From positions 84,995 through 98,695 of the forward strand of contig NZ_LT854634.1 in assembly GCF_900184255.1 (NCBI RefSeq): a stretch of DNA of 13,701 nt. The letters are read 5' to 3'. The position numbers and the translations under genes were made by a program. Shown in pieces: positions 6,866 to 13,701 of this stretch; position 1 is the first letter of the stretch, and every line of letters starts with the position of its first letter. Source of the stretch: Haloimpatiens massiliensis. GTDB lineage: Bacteria; Bacillota; Clostridia; Clostridiales; Clostridiaceae. The notes below the pieces were generated by a model. That model was given only the letters and a program-made list of their open reading frames with translations. It searched no databases and was not told the DNA's origin.

Positions 6866-6892
6866 GGCATTCAATAAAATTATTTGAATGCC
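6866..6892. promoter_or_regulatory. 9-bp inverted repeat in the leader of the PucR-type gene
   Basis: GGCATTCAA (6866-6874) and TTGAATGCC (6884-6892) are perfect complements separated by 9 bases. The repeat lies about 50 bp upstream of the regulator ATG and downstream of its probable promoter. It could be an autoregulatory operator or a leader hairpin. Confidence 0.4.
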
Positions 6893-6930
6893 ATTAATAT
6901 ACTGAACTTTTATATCTACATATACATTGC

Positions 6931-6950
6931 ATTATAAATATATTATACCA
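6931..6950 (-). promoter_or_regulatory. Probable promoter of the PucR-type gene
   Basis: On the minus strand TGGTATAAT (6950-6942) is an extended -10 element (TGn before TATAAT). A second TATAAT follows at 6936-6931. No good -35 box lies at 17 bp, which fits an extended -10 promoter. The leader would be about 115-120 nt. Confidence 0.4.
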
Positions 6951-7004
6951 AAAATAATTTGCAATATCATTAGTAAGCTTTACTAGCATTAATACACATT
7001 AAAG

Positions 7005-7050
7005 GATTATCCCACAAAAATCATTACATTACTTGAATTATGAAATTTCT
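7005..7050. repeat. Solo end of a family B element
   Basis: These 46 bp match the complement of the right arm of the copy at 12157-12327 at 43 positions, starting GATTATCCCACAA and ending GAAATTTCT. No second arm follows. It lies in the divergent gap between the PucR-type and helicase genes, upstream of the helicase -10 box. It is either a remnant of a deleted copy or an excision scar. Confidence 0.7.
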
Positions 7051-7067
7051 ACTGTTTTAATATTTTT

Positions 7068-7098
7068 TTGTTTATAATTTCTCAAATATTGATATAAT
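7068..7098 (+). promoter_or_regulatory. Probable promoter of the SNF2 helicase gene
   Basis: A perfect -10 box TATAAT lies at 7093-7098, 36 bp before the chosen start codon. The best -35 candidate is a weak TTGTTT at 7068-7073 with a long 19-bp spacer, so the -35 assignment is uncertain. Confidence 0.45.
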
Positions 7099-7134
7099 CT
7101 AAAGTATATACTAAAACCATATGAGGTGCTTTTT

Positions 7135-10100
7135 ATGATTAATTTTTCTAAAGAAGATTTAAAAAATTTATGTTATAGTTCTACCTTTCAAAGGGGAAAA
7201 GAATATTATGAAGAAAATAGAATATCAAACTTTTCTATAGAGGATATAGAAGATGATTATGGTAACCCATGTCAAAGGATCTTTGCCAATGTAAAAGGTT
7301 CCAATCACAAAACTTATAATTGCATTGCGGTACTCCTTAAAAAACATGAAGAAAAGTTGAACCTTTCCAGTTGCTTTTGTAACTGTGAGGCTTTTACAAA
7401 ATACGAAGGCTTGTGTAAACACACAGTGGCATTGCTTTTAAAATACATAGATATAAGCAATACAAAAAAAAATAAAAGAAAAATTAATACTGAATCTATT
7501 GATATTGCTTCTTTTGTAAATTCAATAAGGCACGAATTAGATTATATTAATTCATATAAAAAAGAACTCCAACTAGACATAATATTAAATGTAGATAAAT
7601 ATAGCTATCATCCTGATGAATATTCTATTGAATTAAAAATAGGTGAACATAAAAAGTATGTAGTTAAAAATATGAAGCAATTTATAGAAGCGGTTAATTC
7701 GTCAGAAACTTTAGAATTTGGCAAAGGCTTTACATACGACCCTCACTGCCATATCTTTAAGTCAGAGGATAAAAAAATTATCGGCTTAATTCAAGAAATA
7801 TATGAAACCCAGGCAAGTATTAGCCTAGATTTAAGTTACTACAATAACTCTATAAAATTTTTCAAAGGCAAACAAGTTTCTTTAAATGAATTACAGTTTA
7901 AAAGACTTCTTTCCTATTTAGACAATCATATTTTTACTTTTAAATTTAGCAACAAAACTTTTGAAAATGTAACTATAGTTCATGAAAATTTACCTATAGA
8001 ATTACAGATAAGTGGAAATCATAAAAATATATTATTACTTCAAAAAAATCCACCATTTTTGCCAATAACCAGCGATGGGAAGTACTTTTTATGTAGAGAT
8101 AAAATATATGCACCCAGCAAAACTCAAATTAGCCATTACATACCCTTTCACAATAAATTTTTAAAGAAAAATCCTATAGTAATACCTCGAAGTAGCTGGG
8201 GAGATTTTTCAGAATACATAATACCTTTTGTAAAGAATATAACTTCAACAATTCAAATTAAAGATGAAATAAAAGAATATATACTTAAAGAACCTTTAGA
8301 AAGTAATATATATCTAGATAAAGTGGATAATCATATAATTGCCAATTTAGAATTTAAATATGGTAAACATAAAATAAACCCTTTAAATGAGAAAAATAGT
8401 AGTGAAATTATTATTATAAGAGAAAAGGAAACAGAACTAGAAATTTTAAATACATTAAAAAAACATGGTTTCCAAAAGGAAGATACTTTTCTAATTCTTA
8501 AAGATGAAGAAGCTATAGTGGACTTCTTATATAAAGGTATAGGTAGTCTACAAAATACAAGCAACTTGTTTTACTCTGACAATTTTAAAAATATGAAGGT
8601 CCACAGTTCTTCTAGTATAAAATCCTCTTTAAGAATAAATGATGACGACCTTCTAGAAATTTCTTTTAACATGGATAATATAGACAATAACGAACTAGTA
8701 GATATTTTTAATAGTATAAGAACTAAAAAAAACTATCACAAACTCAAAAATGGAAGCTTTGTACTATTAAATTCTTTAGCTCTTGAAGATTTCACCAACA
8801 CCATTGACTACTTAGGGATTAAAAACTCTCAGCTTTCATCTGAAAAAATTTTGCTAAGTAAATATAACGCCTTATATTTAGACCAAAAATTTAAAGATAA
8901 TGAAATTGTAGAAGTTGAAAAAAACAATAAATTTAGGGAAACCATAAATAATATAAAAGAAGTTCACGAAAGTGATTTTAAAGCTCCAAGTCACATACAA
9001 AACATACTAAGAGATTATCAAAAAACAGGATTAAAGTGGCTAAAAACCTTAGCACATTATGGCTTTGGAGGTATATTAGCTGATGAAATGGGCCTTGGAA
9101 AAACGCTAGAAGCTATTGCATTTATAGCTTCTAGAGAAGATTATGATAGAGTTAATCCTTCTCTAGTGGTATGTCCAACTTCCCTTATGTATAACTGGGA
9201 AAGTGAAATACAAAAATTTGCTCCTGAGCTTAAGGTAGAAGTTATATGTGGCAATAAGGATTTAAGATATGAAAAAATGAAAAATATTAAAAATGTGGAT
9301 GTGGTAATTACCTCTTATCCTCTTATAAGAATAGATATAGATGAATATAAAGATATAGCTTTTAACTACTGTTTTTTAGATGAAGCCCAAGCTATAAAAA
9401 ATCCTCATTCACAAAGTGCCCATGCTGTAAAAGACTTAAAAGCAAAGGGACGCTTTGCCTTAACCGGTACCCCTATAGAGAATTCTCTTACAGAACTTTG
9501 GTCCATATTTGACTTTATAATGCCAGGATATCTTTTAAACCACACTAAATTCAGAACTCTATACGAAAACCCTGTAGTAAAAAATAAAAATGAAAAGGCA
9601 TTAAAAGAACTGAATAACCATATAAAACCTTTTATTCTTAGAAGACATAAAAATGATGTTATAAAAGAACTTCCTAAAAAGATAGAACATACAGTTATTG
9701 TGGATTTATGTGATGAACAAAAGAAACTTTATACTTCCTATGTTAATTCCTTTAAAAATGAAATTGATGAGGACATAAATGAAATGGGATTTAATAAAAG
9801 CAAATTTAAAATTTTATCACTTTTAACAAGGCTAAGACAAATTTGCTGTGACCCAGCAATATTCGTACAAGATTATAAAGGAGAAAGTTCCAAAGTAACA
9901 GCACTTTTAGATATATTAGACAATGTATTAGAAGAAGGCCATAGAGTTTTAGTATTCTCTCAATTCACATCAATGCTTAAAAGCATAGCTGAAGAATTAA
10001 AAAATCAAAATATAAACTATATGTACTTAGACGGTTCTGTAAAAAGTGAAGATAGAATTAATATGGTAAATAAGTTTAATGAAGGAAACTCCAGCGTTTT

Positions 10101-10404
10101 TTTAATATCATTAAAAGCTGGTGGTACAGGCTTAAATTTAACTGGAGCAGACACAGTTATTCACTTTGACCCTTGGTGGAACCCTTCTGTGGAAAATCAA
10201 GCTTCTGACAGAGCTCATAGAATTGGTCAGAAAAAAACCGTAGAAGTTATAAAACTAGTGGCTAAAGGTACCATAGAAGAAAAAATTCAAAAGATTCAAG
10301 AAAAGAAAAAAGATATTTTTAATATGACTATTGAAAATGCTTCTGATGTGAATGTTTTAGGAAAAATGAGTGAAGAAGAAATAAAAGAATTGTTTCAAAT
10401 ATAA
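7135..10404 (+). CDS. SNF2-family DNA helicase/ATPase with N-terminal SWIM zinc finger
   Basis: The protein has 1089 residues from the ATG at 7135, with GAGGTG at 7124-7129. A GTG at 7126 lies inside this ribosome binding site and is rejected as start. The N-terminus carries a SWIM zinc finger, CNCEAFTKYEGLCKH (Cys82, Cys84, Cys94, His96), expected to bind DNA or protein. Residues about 110-590 are the bacterial SNF2-associated region, of low complexity and unknown role. The helicase core has LADEMGLGKT (Walker A, 648-657), DEAQ (749-752), LTGTPIENSLTELW, VLVFSQFTSML, AGGTGLNLTGADTVIHFDPWW and QASDRAHRIGQ (1022-1032), so ATPase motifs are complete. These proteins translocate on duplex DNA and remodel bound proteins; some bacterial members act on RNA polymerase. 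It stands alone with its own promoter and shows no methylase or nuclease partner. Confidence 0.95.
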   Translation: MINFSKEDLKNLCYSSTFQRGKEYYEENRISNFSIEDIEDDYGNPCQRIFANVKGSNHKTYNCIAVLLKKHEEKLNLSSCFCNCEAFTKYEGLCKHTVALLLKYIDISNTKKNKRKINTESIDIASFVNSIRHELDYINSYKKELQLDIILNVDKYSYHPDEYSIELKIGEHKKYVVKNMKQFIEAVNSSETLEFGKGFTYDPHCHIFKSEDKKIIGLIQEIYETQASISLDLSYYNNSIKFFKGKQVSLNELQFKRLLSYLDNHIFTFKFSNKTFENVTIVHENLPIELQISGNHKNILLLQKNPPFLPITSDGKYFLCRDKIYAPSKTQISHYIPFHNKFLKKNPIVIPRSSWGDFSEYIIPFVKNITSTIQIKDEIKEYILKEPLESNIYLDKVDNHIIANLEFKYGKHKINPLNEKNSSEIIIIREKETELEILNTLKKHGFQKEDTFLILKDEEAIVDFLYKGIGSLQNTSNLFYSDNFKNMKVHSSSSIKSSLRINDDDLLEISFNMDNIDNNELVDIFNSIRTKKNYHKLKNGSFVLLNSLALEDFTNTIDYLGIKNSQLSSEKILLSKYNALYLDQKFKDNEIVEVEKNNKFRETINNIKEVHESDFKAPSHIQNILRDYQKTGLKWLKTLAHYGFGGILADEMGLGKTLEAIAFIASREDYDRVNPSLVVCPTSLMYNWESEIQKFAPELKVEVICGNKDLRYEKMKNIKNVDVVITSYPLIRIDIDEYKDIAFNYCFLDEAQAIKNPHSQSAHAVKDLKAKGRFALTGTPIENSLTELWSIFDFIMPGYLLNHTKFRTLYENPVVKNKNEKALKELNNHIKPFILRRHKNDVIKELPKKIEHTVIVDLCDEQKKLYTSYVNSFKNEIDEDINEMGFNKSKFKILSLLTRLRQICCDPAIFVQDYKGESSKVTALLDILDNVLEEGHRVLVFSQFTSMLKSIAEELKNQNINYMYLDGSVKSEDRINMVNKFNEGNSSVFLISLKAGGTGLNLTGADTVIHFDPWWNPSVENQASDRAHRIGQKKTVEVIKLVAKGTIEEKIQKIQEKKKDIFNMTIENASDVNVLGKMSEEEIKELFQI

Positions 10405-10425
10405 CTATAATAATACAAATTTTAA

Positions 10426-10633
10426 AAAGAACTTTGGCAAATATACAATGTTGTAGAATCATAAAATTTCTCCTCCATGACTTGCATAAGAGCTTGGAAC
10501 AATAAATTTAATTTAAGAAATTCTAATTTTTTAGCCATATAAAATTGAATTTAAATAGTTCCTTTGTTTCTTATGCAAGTCATTCCAGAGAAATTTCATA
10601 ATTCAAGTAATGTAATACTTTTTGTAGGATAAT
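10426..10633. repeat. Family B MITE-like element, copy 2 (longest form)
   Basis: The inner arms (AAATTTCTCCTCCATGACTT ... and its complement GCAAGTCATTCCAGAGAAAT) match the copy at 12157-12327 closely. The outer left end is eroded, so the left boundary is approximate. In the middle it carries 38 bp absent from the other copy, bounded by direct repeats of AATTTAA. The element fills most of the gap between the convergent helicase and MATE genes. No separate terminator was seen for either gene, and the long hairpin could serve both. Confidence 0.75.
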
Positions 10634-10706
10634 TATATTAATATTATTTATAATAAACTATTTTTACATGCCTGATTATATGTAAATTCCATAATAAATT
10701 TATATT

Positions 10707-12089
10707 TTATATATCTTTCACCACATTGTGAATCCATTTATTTGATATAAATCTTCTTAATACTATTACAAGTTTAACCATCTCTTCTATCATTGACATT
10801 AGCACCACTATATGAACAGGGAATTTAAAAACAAATGCTACTATAAAAGCTGCTGGTATCCCTATACACCATAGGGTAATAGCTTGTACATATACCCCGT
10901 AAGAAGCATCCCCACCTCCACGTAATATACCTACTATTATTATGAAATTAAATGTCTTAATAGTAAATATAGCGGAATATATATATAAAATATATAGCGC
11001 ACTCCTAATTACTTCATTAGAGACATTAAACATGGAAAGCAATGCTGGTGATGTGATAAATAAAACAAGAGACAAAATAGCCCCAACGCCTAAAGAAATA
11101 GCACAGATTCTTTTAGCATATAACTTTCCTCTTTCCTCTCTTCCTGCTCCTATTTCCTTTCCTATTATTACTACCGAAGCATTACCTAATGCAAAGTTTA
11201 TTATCATAAAAAAATTAAATATTGTACTACAAATTTGTATAGCTGCGGTGGCCTTAGTACCTATTCTTCCATATATCACAGAATAAGTTACATTTCCAAG
11301 TCCCCAACAAGCTTCATTCACAACTACAGGAATTACTATGCTGTATAGACTTTTAAATAAAGGATATGTAGTAGAAGTTATATCTTTTATCCTTACTGCA
11401 AGTATTCCCTTTTTACCGTATACATAGATAATCAAAACACTTAATTCTAAAATTCTAGCTATTAATGTAGCCAGTGCCGCCCCTTTAACTCCCATGGCAG
11501 GTAATCCTAACTTTCCAAATATAAATATATAATTCAAAAATCCATTGCCTATAAGTCCCACTAAACTAGCTAACATTGGAACAGTAGCATTTTCTATACT
11601 TTTTAATGCTGTAGCGTAATTAAAACTAAGTGTAGTGAAAATATAGCTAAAACATACAATTTTTAAATAGTCTGCTCCTAGATTTATAACCATAGTATCC
11701 TTATTAAATATTGCAATAATTTTCTCTGGTACAAATAAAGCTATTATAAAAAACAAAATGGTTATAACAGTTCCACTTACTATGCCAATTCCTAGTACCC
11801 TTCTTATATTATCCTCATCTCTTTTTCCCCAAAGCTGTGATATAAGTACAGCACACCCTGAACTTATACCCATTACTATTAAACTATAAAGAAAATAATA
11901 TTGATTGGCTATGCCCACAGATGCTAGTTCTATTTCACCCACCTTACCTATCATTACAGTATCTAACATATTCAAAGAAGAAACTATTAGATATTGAATA
12001 ATTATAGGCAATGATAATCTAAAAGTATTTTTATAGAATTTTTTATCACTAAATATTTGATTTAAAGCTGCTGATATAGATTTTTCCAT
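10707..12089 (-). CDS. MATE-family multidrug/toxin efflux transporter
   Basis: The product is 460 residues with AAGGAGG before the ATG. It is a typical 12-helix inner-membrane protein of two homologous MatE halves. The first half has LNMLDTVMIGKVGEIELASVGIANQ-type sequence around 39-63 and SQLWGKRDEDNIRRVLG around 84-100. The second half begins near 245 with IVIPVVVNEACWGLGNVTYS. The family exports cationic drugs or other small molecules in exchange for sodium or protons; the substrate is not predictable. It is a single gene, convergent with the helicase. A family B element lies immediately upstream, and its terminus may supply part of the promoter (TTAATC, 17 bp, GATAAT on the minus strand), which is only a weak match. 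Confidence 0.95.
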   Translation of the reverse strand: MEKSISAALNQIFSDKKFYKNTFRLSLPIIIQYLIVSSLNMLDTVMIGKVGEIELASVGIANQYYFLYSLIVMGISSGCAVLISQLWGKRDEDNIRRVLGIGIVSGTVITILFFIIALFVPEKIIAIFNKDTMVINLGADYLKIVCFSYIFTTLSFNYATALKSIENATVPMLASLVGLIGNGFLNYIFIFGKLGLPAMGVKGAALATLIARILELSVLIIYVYGKKGILAVRIKDITSTTYPLFKSLYSIVIPVVVNEACWGLGNVTYSVIYGRIGTKATAAIQICSTIFNFFMIINFALGNASVVIIGKEIGAGREERGKLYAKRICAISLGVGAILSLVLFITSPALLSMFNVSNEVIRSALYILYIYSAIFTIKTFNFIIIVGILRGGGDASYGVYVQAITLWCIGIPAAFIVAFVFKFPVHIVVLMSMIEEMVKLVIVLRRFISNKWIHNVVKDI

Positions 12090-12156
12090 AACTTTTTCCT
12101 CCTTAACATTCTCGTTAGTGTATGGTTTTTTACATTATCTTTTTAATTTATTCTTT

Positions 12157-12327
12157 GATTAACCCACAATAAGGTACAATGTGGTGGAATTATGAAATTT
12201 CTCCTCCATGACTTGCATAAAAGCTCTGAACAATAAATTTAATTTAAACACTTCCTTCGCTTCTTATGCAAGTCATTCCAGAGAAATTTCATAATTCAAG
12301 TAATATAATGCTTTTTGTGGGTTAATC
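12157..12327. repeat. Family B MITE-like element, copy 3 (best preserved, 171 bp)
   Basis: The perfect termini are GATTAACCCACAA at 12157-12169 and TTGTGGGTTAATC at 12315-12327. Pairing continues with interruptions for about 65 bp per side, including AATTATGAAATTTCTC and ATGACTTGCATAA with exact complements. The element is flanked by ATTCTTT on both sides (12150-12156 and 12328-12334), which fits a 7-bp target-site duplication. It has no coding capacity. It lies between the MATE and nitroreductase genes. These are the properties of a MITE mobilised by a transposase encoded elsewhere. Confidence 0.85.
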
Positions 12328-12353
12328 ATTCTTTATATTTTTTTAAATATCAG

Positions 12354-12396
12354 TAAAAAAAGTAACCACTTTGAAGATTTTTCAAAGTGGTTACTT
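12354..12396 (-). terminator. Rho-independent terminator of the nitroreductase gene
   Basis: A perfect 16-bp stem pairs AAGTAACCACTTTGAA (12360-12375) with 12381-12396 around a 5-nt loop. Reading on the minus strand it is followed by a T-run, and it lies about 31 nt after the stop codon. Confidence 0.92.
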
Positions 12397-12427
12397 CTCA
12401 CTTGTATTTGATGTAAATAATTAACAA

Positions 12428-12979
12428 TTATCTAATATAACTTATAACATTTTCTTTTCTTCTAGGAGCTCTAACTTCTCCAGATCCTTTATAACCAAGA
12501 GCAACTCCATAGTAAGACTTATACCCATCTGGTATATTTAATTTTCTAGCCACCTGTTCATGTTCAAAAGAAAGTCCTATAAGTCCTATCCAAAGAGAAC
12601 CTATATCTAAACTTTCCGCTGCAAGAAGCATATTTTGTATAGCGGCAGAACAATCAGTTAATGGTGAATAAGCATCTTGTCTGCCTGATACTACCACTAA
12701 AGTTGGCGCTCCATGGGTTAAGTCTAAATCTTTATTGTTTGCCATATTTCTAAATCCTTCATCTGAAGAAGTCTTTAACTTTTCCTTTGCCACATTACTC
12801 ATAAGATTTATTAGTTCTCTGTCTTGAATAACAGTAAAGTGCCATGATTGAGCATTACAACCAGAAGGAGCATAAGTACCAGCTTCCAATATAGCCTGCA
12901 ATTCTTCTTCTTTTATTTGTTCTTTCTTATAATCTCTTATACTTCTTCTCTTTTTAATATTTTCTATAATAGTATTCAT
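12428..12979 (-). CDS. Nitroreductase-family FMN oxidoreductase
   Basis: The protein has 183 residues from the ATG at 12977-12979, which has AGGAGG seven bases upstream. An ATG 18 bp further out (12995-12997) lies upstream of that ribosome binding site and is rejected. The N-terminal KKRRSIRDYKKE (9-20) is the FMN phosphate-binding signature. APSGCNAQSWHFTVI (38-51) is the conserved flavin-site segment. GSLWIGLIG and the end PRRKENVISYI complete the fold. The family uses NAD(P)H to reduce nitro groups, quinones or other acceptors, as homodimers in the cytoplasm; the natural substrate is unknown. It is a single gene with its own terminator, and its promoter appears to overlap the end of the neighbouring TnpB element. 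Confidence 0.93.
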   Translation of the reverse strand: MNTIIENIKKRRSIRDYKKEQIKEEELQAILEAGTYAPSGCNAQSWHFTVIQDRELINLMSNVAKEKLKTSSDEGFRNMANNKDLDLTHGAPTLVVVSGRQDAYSPLTDCSAAIQNMLLAAESLDIGSLWIGLIGLSFEHEQVARKLNIPDGYKSYYGVALGYKGSGEVRAPRRKENVISYIR

Positions 12980-13012
12980 GCCAATTCCTCCTATCATATA
13001 TCACTTACAACT

Positions 13013-13042
13013 TTTATAAGCTGCTACTCAAAATATGGTCAA
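13013..13042 (-). promoter_or_regulatory. Probable nitroreductase promoter with its -35 inside the TnpB element end
   Basis: On the minus strand TTGACC (13042-13037) and TATAAA (13018-13013) are separated by 18 bp and lie about 35 bp upstream of the nitroreductase start codon. The -35 hexamer spans the loop and arm of the TnpB right-end hairpin; the -10 lies just outside it. Confidence 0.5.
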
Positions 13043-13058
13043 ATGTATCCATATTGAG
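13027..13058 (-). other. Right-end hairpin of the TnpB (IS200/IS605-like) element
   Basis: On the minus strand CTCAATATGG (13058-13049) pairs with CCATATTTTGAG (13038-13027) around a 10-nt loop, with a 2-nt bulge. It follows GCAGTAAGAATCTC. An imperfect hairpin after a GAATCTC-type segment is typical of the right ends of such elements, as I recall them. The exact element boundary is probably within about 12 nt below 13027. Confidence 0.6.
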
Positions 13059-13171
13059 ATTCTTACTGCTTCAACGTACTCTGCCTTGCCTAAGCTACTA
13101 CAGTTTGTATAGCACTCCACAGTCGTTAATTCCCCAAATAGCCTTGGGTACACATATAAGTGCTTGTTTAA
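13027..13171 (-). ncRNA. Probable omega-RNA (reRNA) region downstream of tnpB
   Basis: In this family the guide RNA scaffold spans the 3' end of tnpB and the non-coding tail up to the right end. The tail here is about 145 nt. It contains GGGGAATTAACGACTGTGGAG, a small CCCAA/TTGGG hairpin (13133-13148) and the right-end hairpin. The layout fits, but no experiment or covariance model supports the exact ends, and the scaffold probably extends into the coding region. Confidence 0.45.
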
Positions 13172-13701
13172 TTAAGCTATCTTATATTCTTTAGCATTGG
13201 CTAAATTTATTGAAGCATTTAAATCTCTATCAATAGAAAGCCCACAACTGCATTTGTAAACTCTATCAGATAGTTTTAAATCTTTCTTATATGCTCCACA
13301 ACAGCTACACACTTTACTACTTGGATAGAATCTATCAACTATTCTTATCTCAATGCCATTTTGTTTAGCTTTTAAAATAAGCTTAGTTCTAAATTCATAA
13401 AACTTTTGCCCAGCAACCGCTTTAGCTAAATGTCTATTCTTCATCATTCCACTTACATTTAAATCTTCAATAGTTATAAAACTTGGTTTTTGTTTTATTA
13501 ACTCATTCACTGTTTTATTTATGTAATCAGTTCTTATATTTGTAAGTCTTTGATGAAGTTTTTGTACCTTGACTATTTGTTTTTGGATATTTTGACGAGT
13601 AGCTTCTCCTTTCTCTTTTTTATTTCTTAATTTTAAACTTTCATATTTCCTTGAAAGTTTTCTTTGCTCACGTTTTAGTTTCTTCTCTGCTTTTTTAACT
13701 G
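13172..13701 (-). CDS. tnpB: TnpB (IS200/IS605 OrfB) RNA-guided endonuclease, C-terminal part
   Basis: The open frame runs without a stop to the right edge, so the gene is partial there and its 5' part lies outside. A GTG at 13508-13510 is only an internal valine codon. The visible 175 residues start with a basic helical region (KKAEKKLKREQRKLSRKYES). Then come VNELIKQKPSFITIEDLNVSG with the RuvC glutamate, RFYPSSKVCSCCG and YKCSCG (four-cysteine zinc ribbon), and SIDRDLNASINLANA with the final RuvC aspartate. Both visible catalytic positions are intact. TnpB is a guide-RNA-directed DNA nuclease that helps the insertion element persist. No TnpA transposase is seen here. A decayed or tnpA-less element cannot be excluded. 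Confidence 0.93.
   Translation of the reverse strand, partial: VKKAEKKLKREQRKLSRKYESLKLRNKKEKGEATRQNIQKQIVKVQKLHQRLTNIRTDYINKTVNELIKQKPSFITIEDLNVSGMMKNRHLAKAVAGQKFYEFRTKLILKAKQNGIEIRIVDRFYPSSKVCSCCGAYKKDLKLSDRVYKCSCGLSIDRDLNASINLANAKEYKIA

Noticed and set aside
6868..6870. Upstream ATG giving an 18-residue longer PucR-type regulator
   Set aside because: It has no ribosome binding site, lies inside an inverted repeat, and the extra residues do not fit the family N-terminus. The ATG at 6814-6816 does.
7126..7128. GTG as helicase start
   Set aside because: It lies inside the GAGGTG that serves as ribosome binding site for the ATG at 7135.
7135..10404. SNF2 helicase as part of a DISARM or other defence system
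   Set aside because: No methyltransferase, PLD, DUF1998 or nuclease genes are nearby; both neighbours are metabolic or transport genes.
13508..13510. GTG as start of a short 112-residue TnpB-like protein
   Set aside because: The same frame continues upstream without a stop to the window edge and encodes the expected basic helical TnpB region.

Overview
The window is AT-rich, with strong AGGAGG-type ribosome binding sites, U-tailed hairpin terminators and protein families typical of Clostridium. A group like C. botulinum/C. sporogenes would fit, but the species cannot be fixed from this sequence alone. No tRNA, rRNA or CRISPR array was seen.

Left end: a short cysteine-rich protein (22-501, +) ends at a perfect 18-bp-stem terminator. 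The gap to the next gene is filled by two different inverted-repeat elements. From 986 to about 6816 the minus strand carries what looks like one metabolic module. A PucR-type transcriptional regulator is followed by its own terminator, then by a three-gene run: a metal-dependent amidohydrolase, an M20 metallopeptidase/deacylase and a DUF3100-like membrane protein that I infer to be a transporter. The likely logic is uptake of a nitrogenous compound, opening or deacylation by the amidohydrolase, and a second hydrolysis by the M20 enzyme, under PucR control. The substrate cannot be read from the sequence.

Middle and right: a SWIM/SNF2 helicase (7135-10404, +) converges on a MATE efflux transporter (10707-12089, -). 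A nitroreductase-family flavoprotein (12428-12979, -) follows, and at the right edge is the 3' part of a TnpB (IS200/IS605 OrfB) gene with a recognisable right-end hairpin and a probable omega-RNA region. The nitroreductase promoter appears to take its -35 box from the TnpB element's end.

The most distinctive feature of the window is two families of small non-coding inverted-repeat elements scattered between genes. Family A is 157 bp with two copies about 92% identical; one copy sits inside the amidohydrolase operon. Family B is MITE-like, about 170-210 bp when near complete, with GATTAACCCACAA termini, a probable 7-bp target duplication at one copy, three copies and one solo end. Neither encodes a protein.
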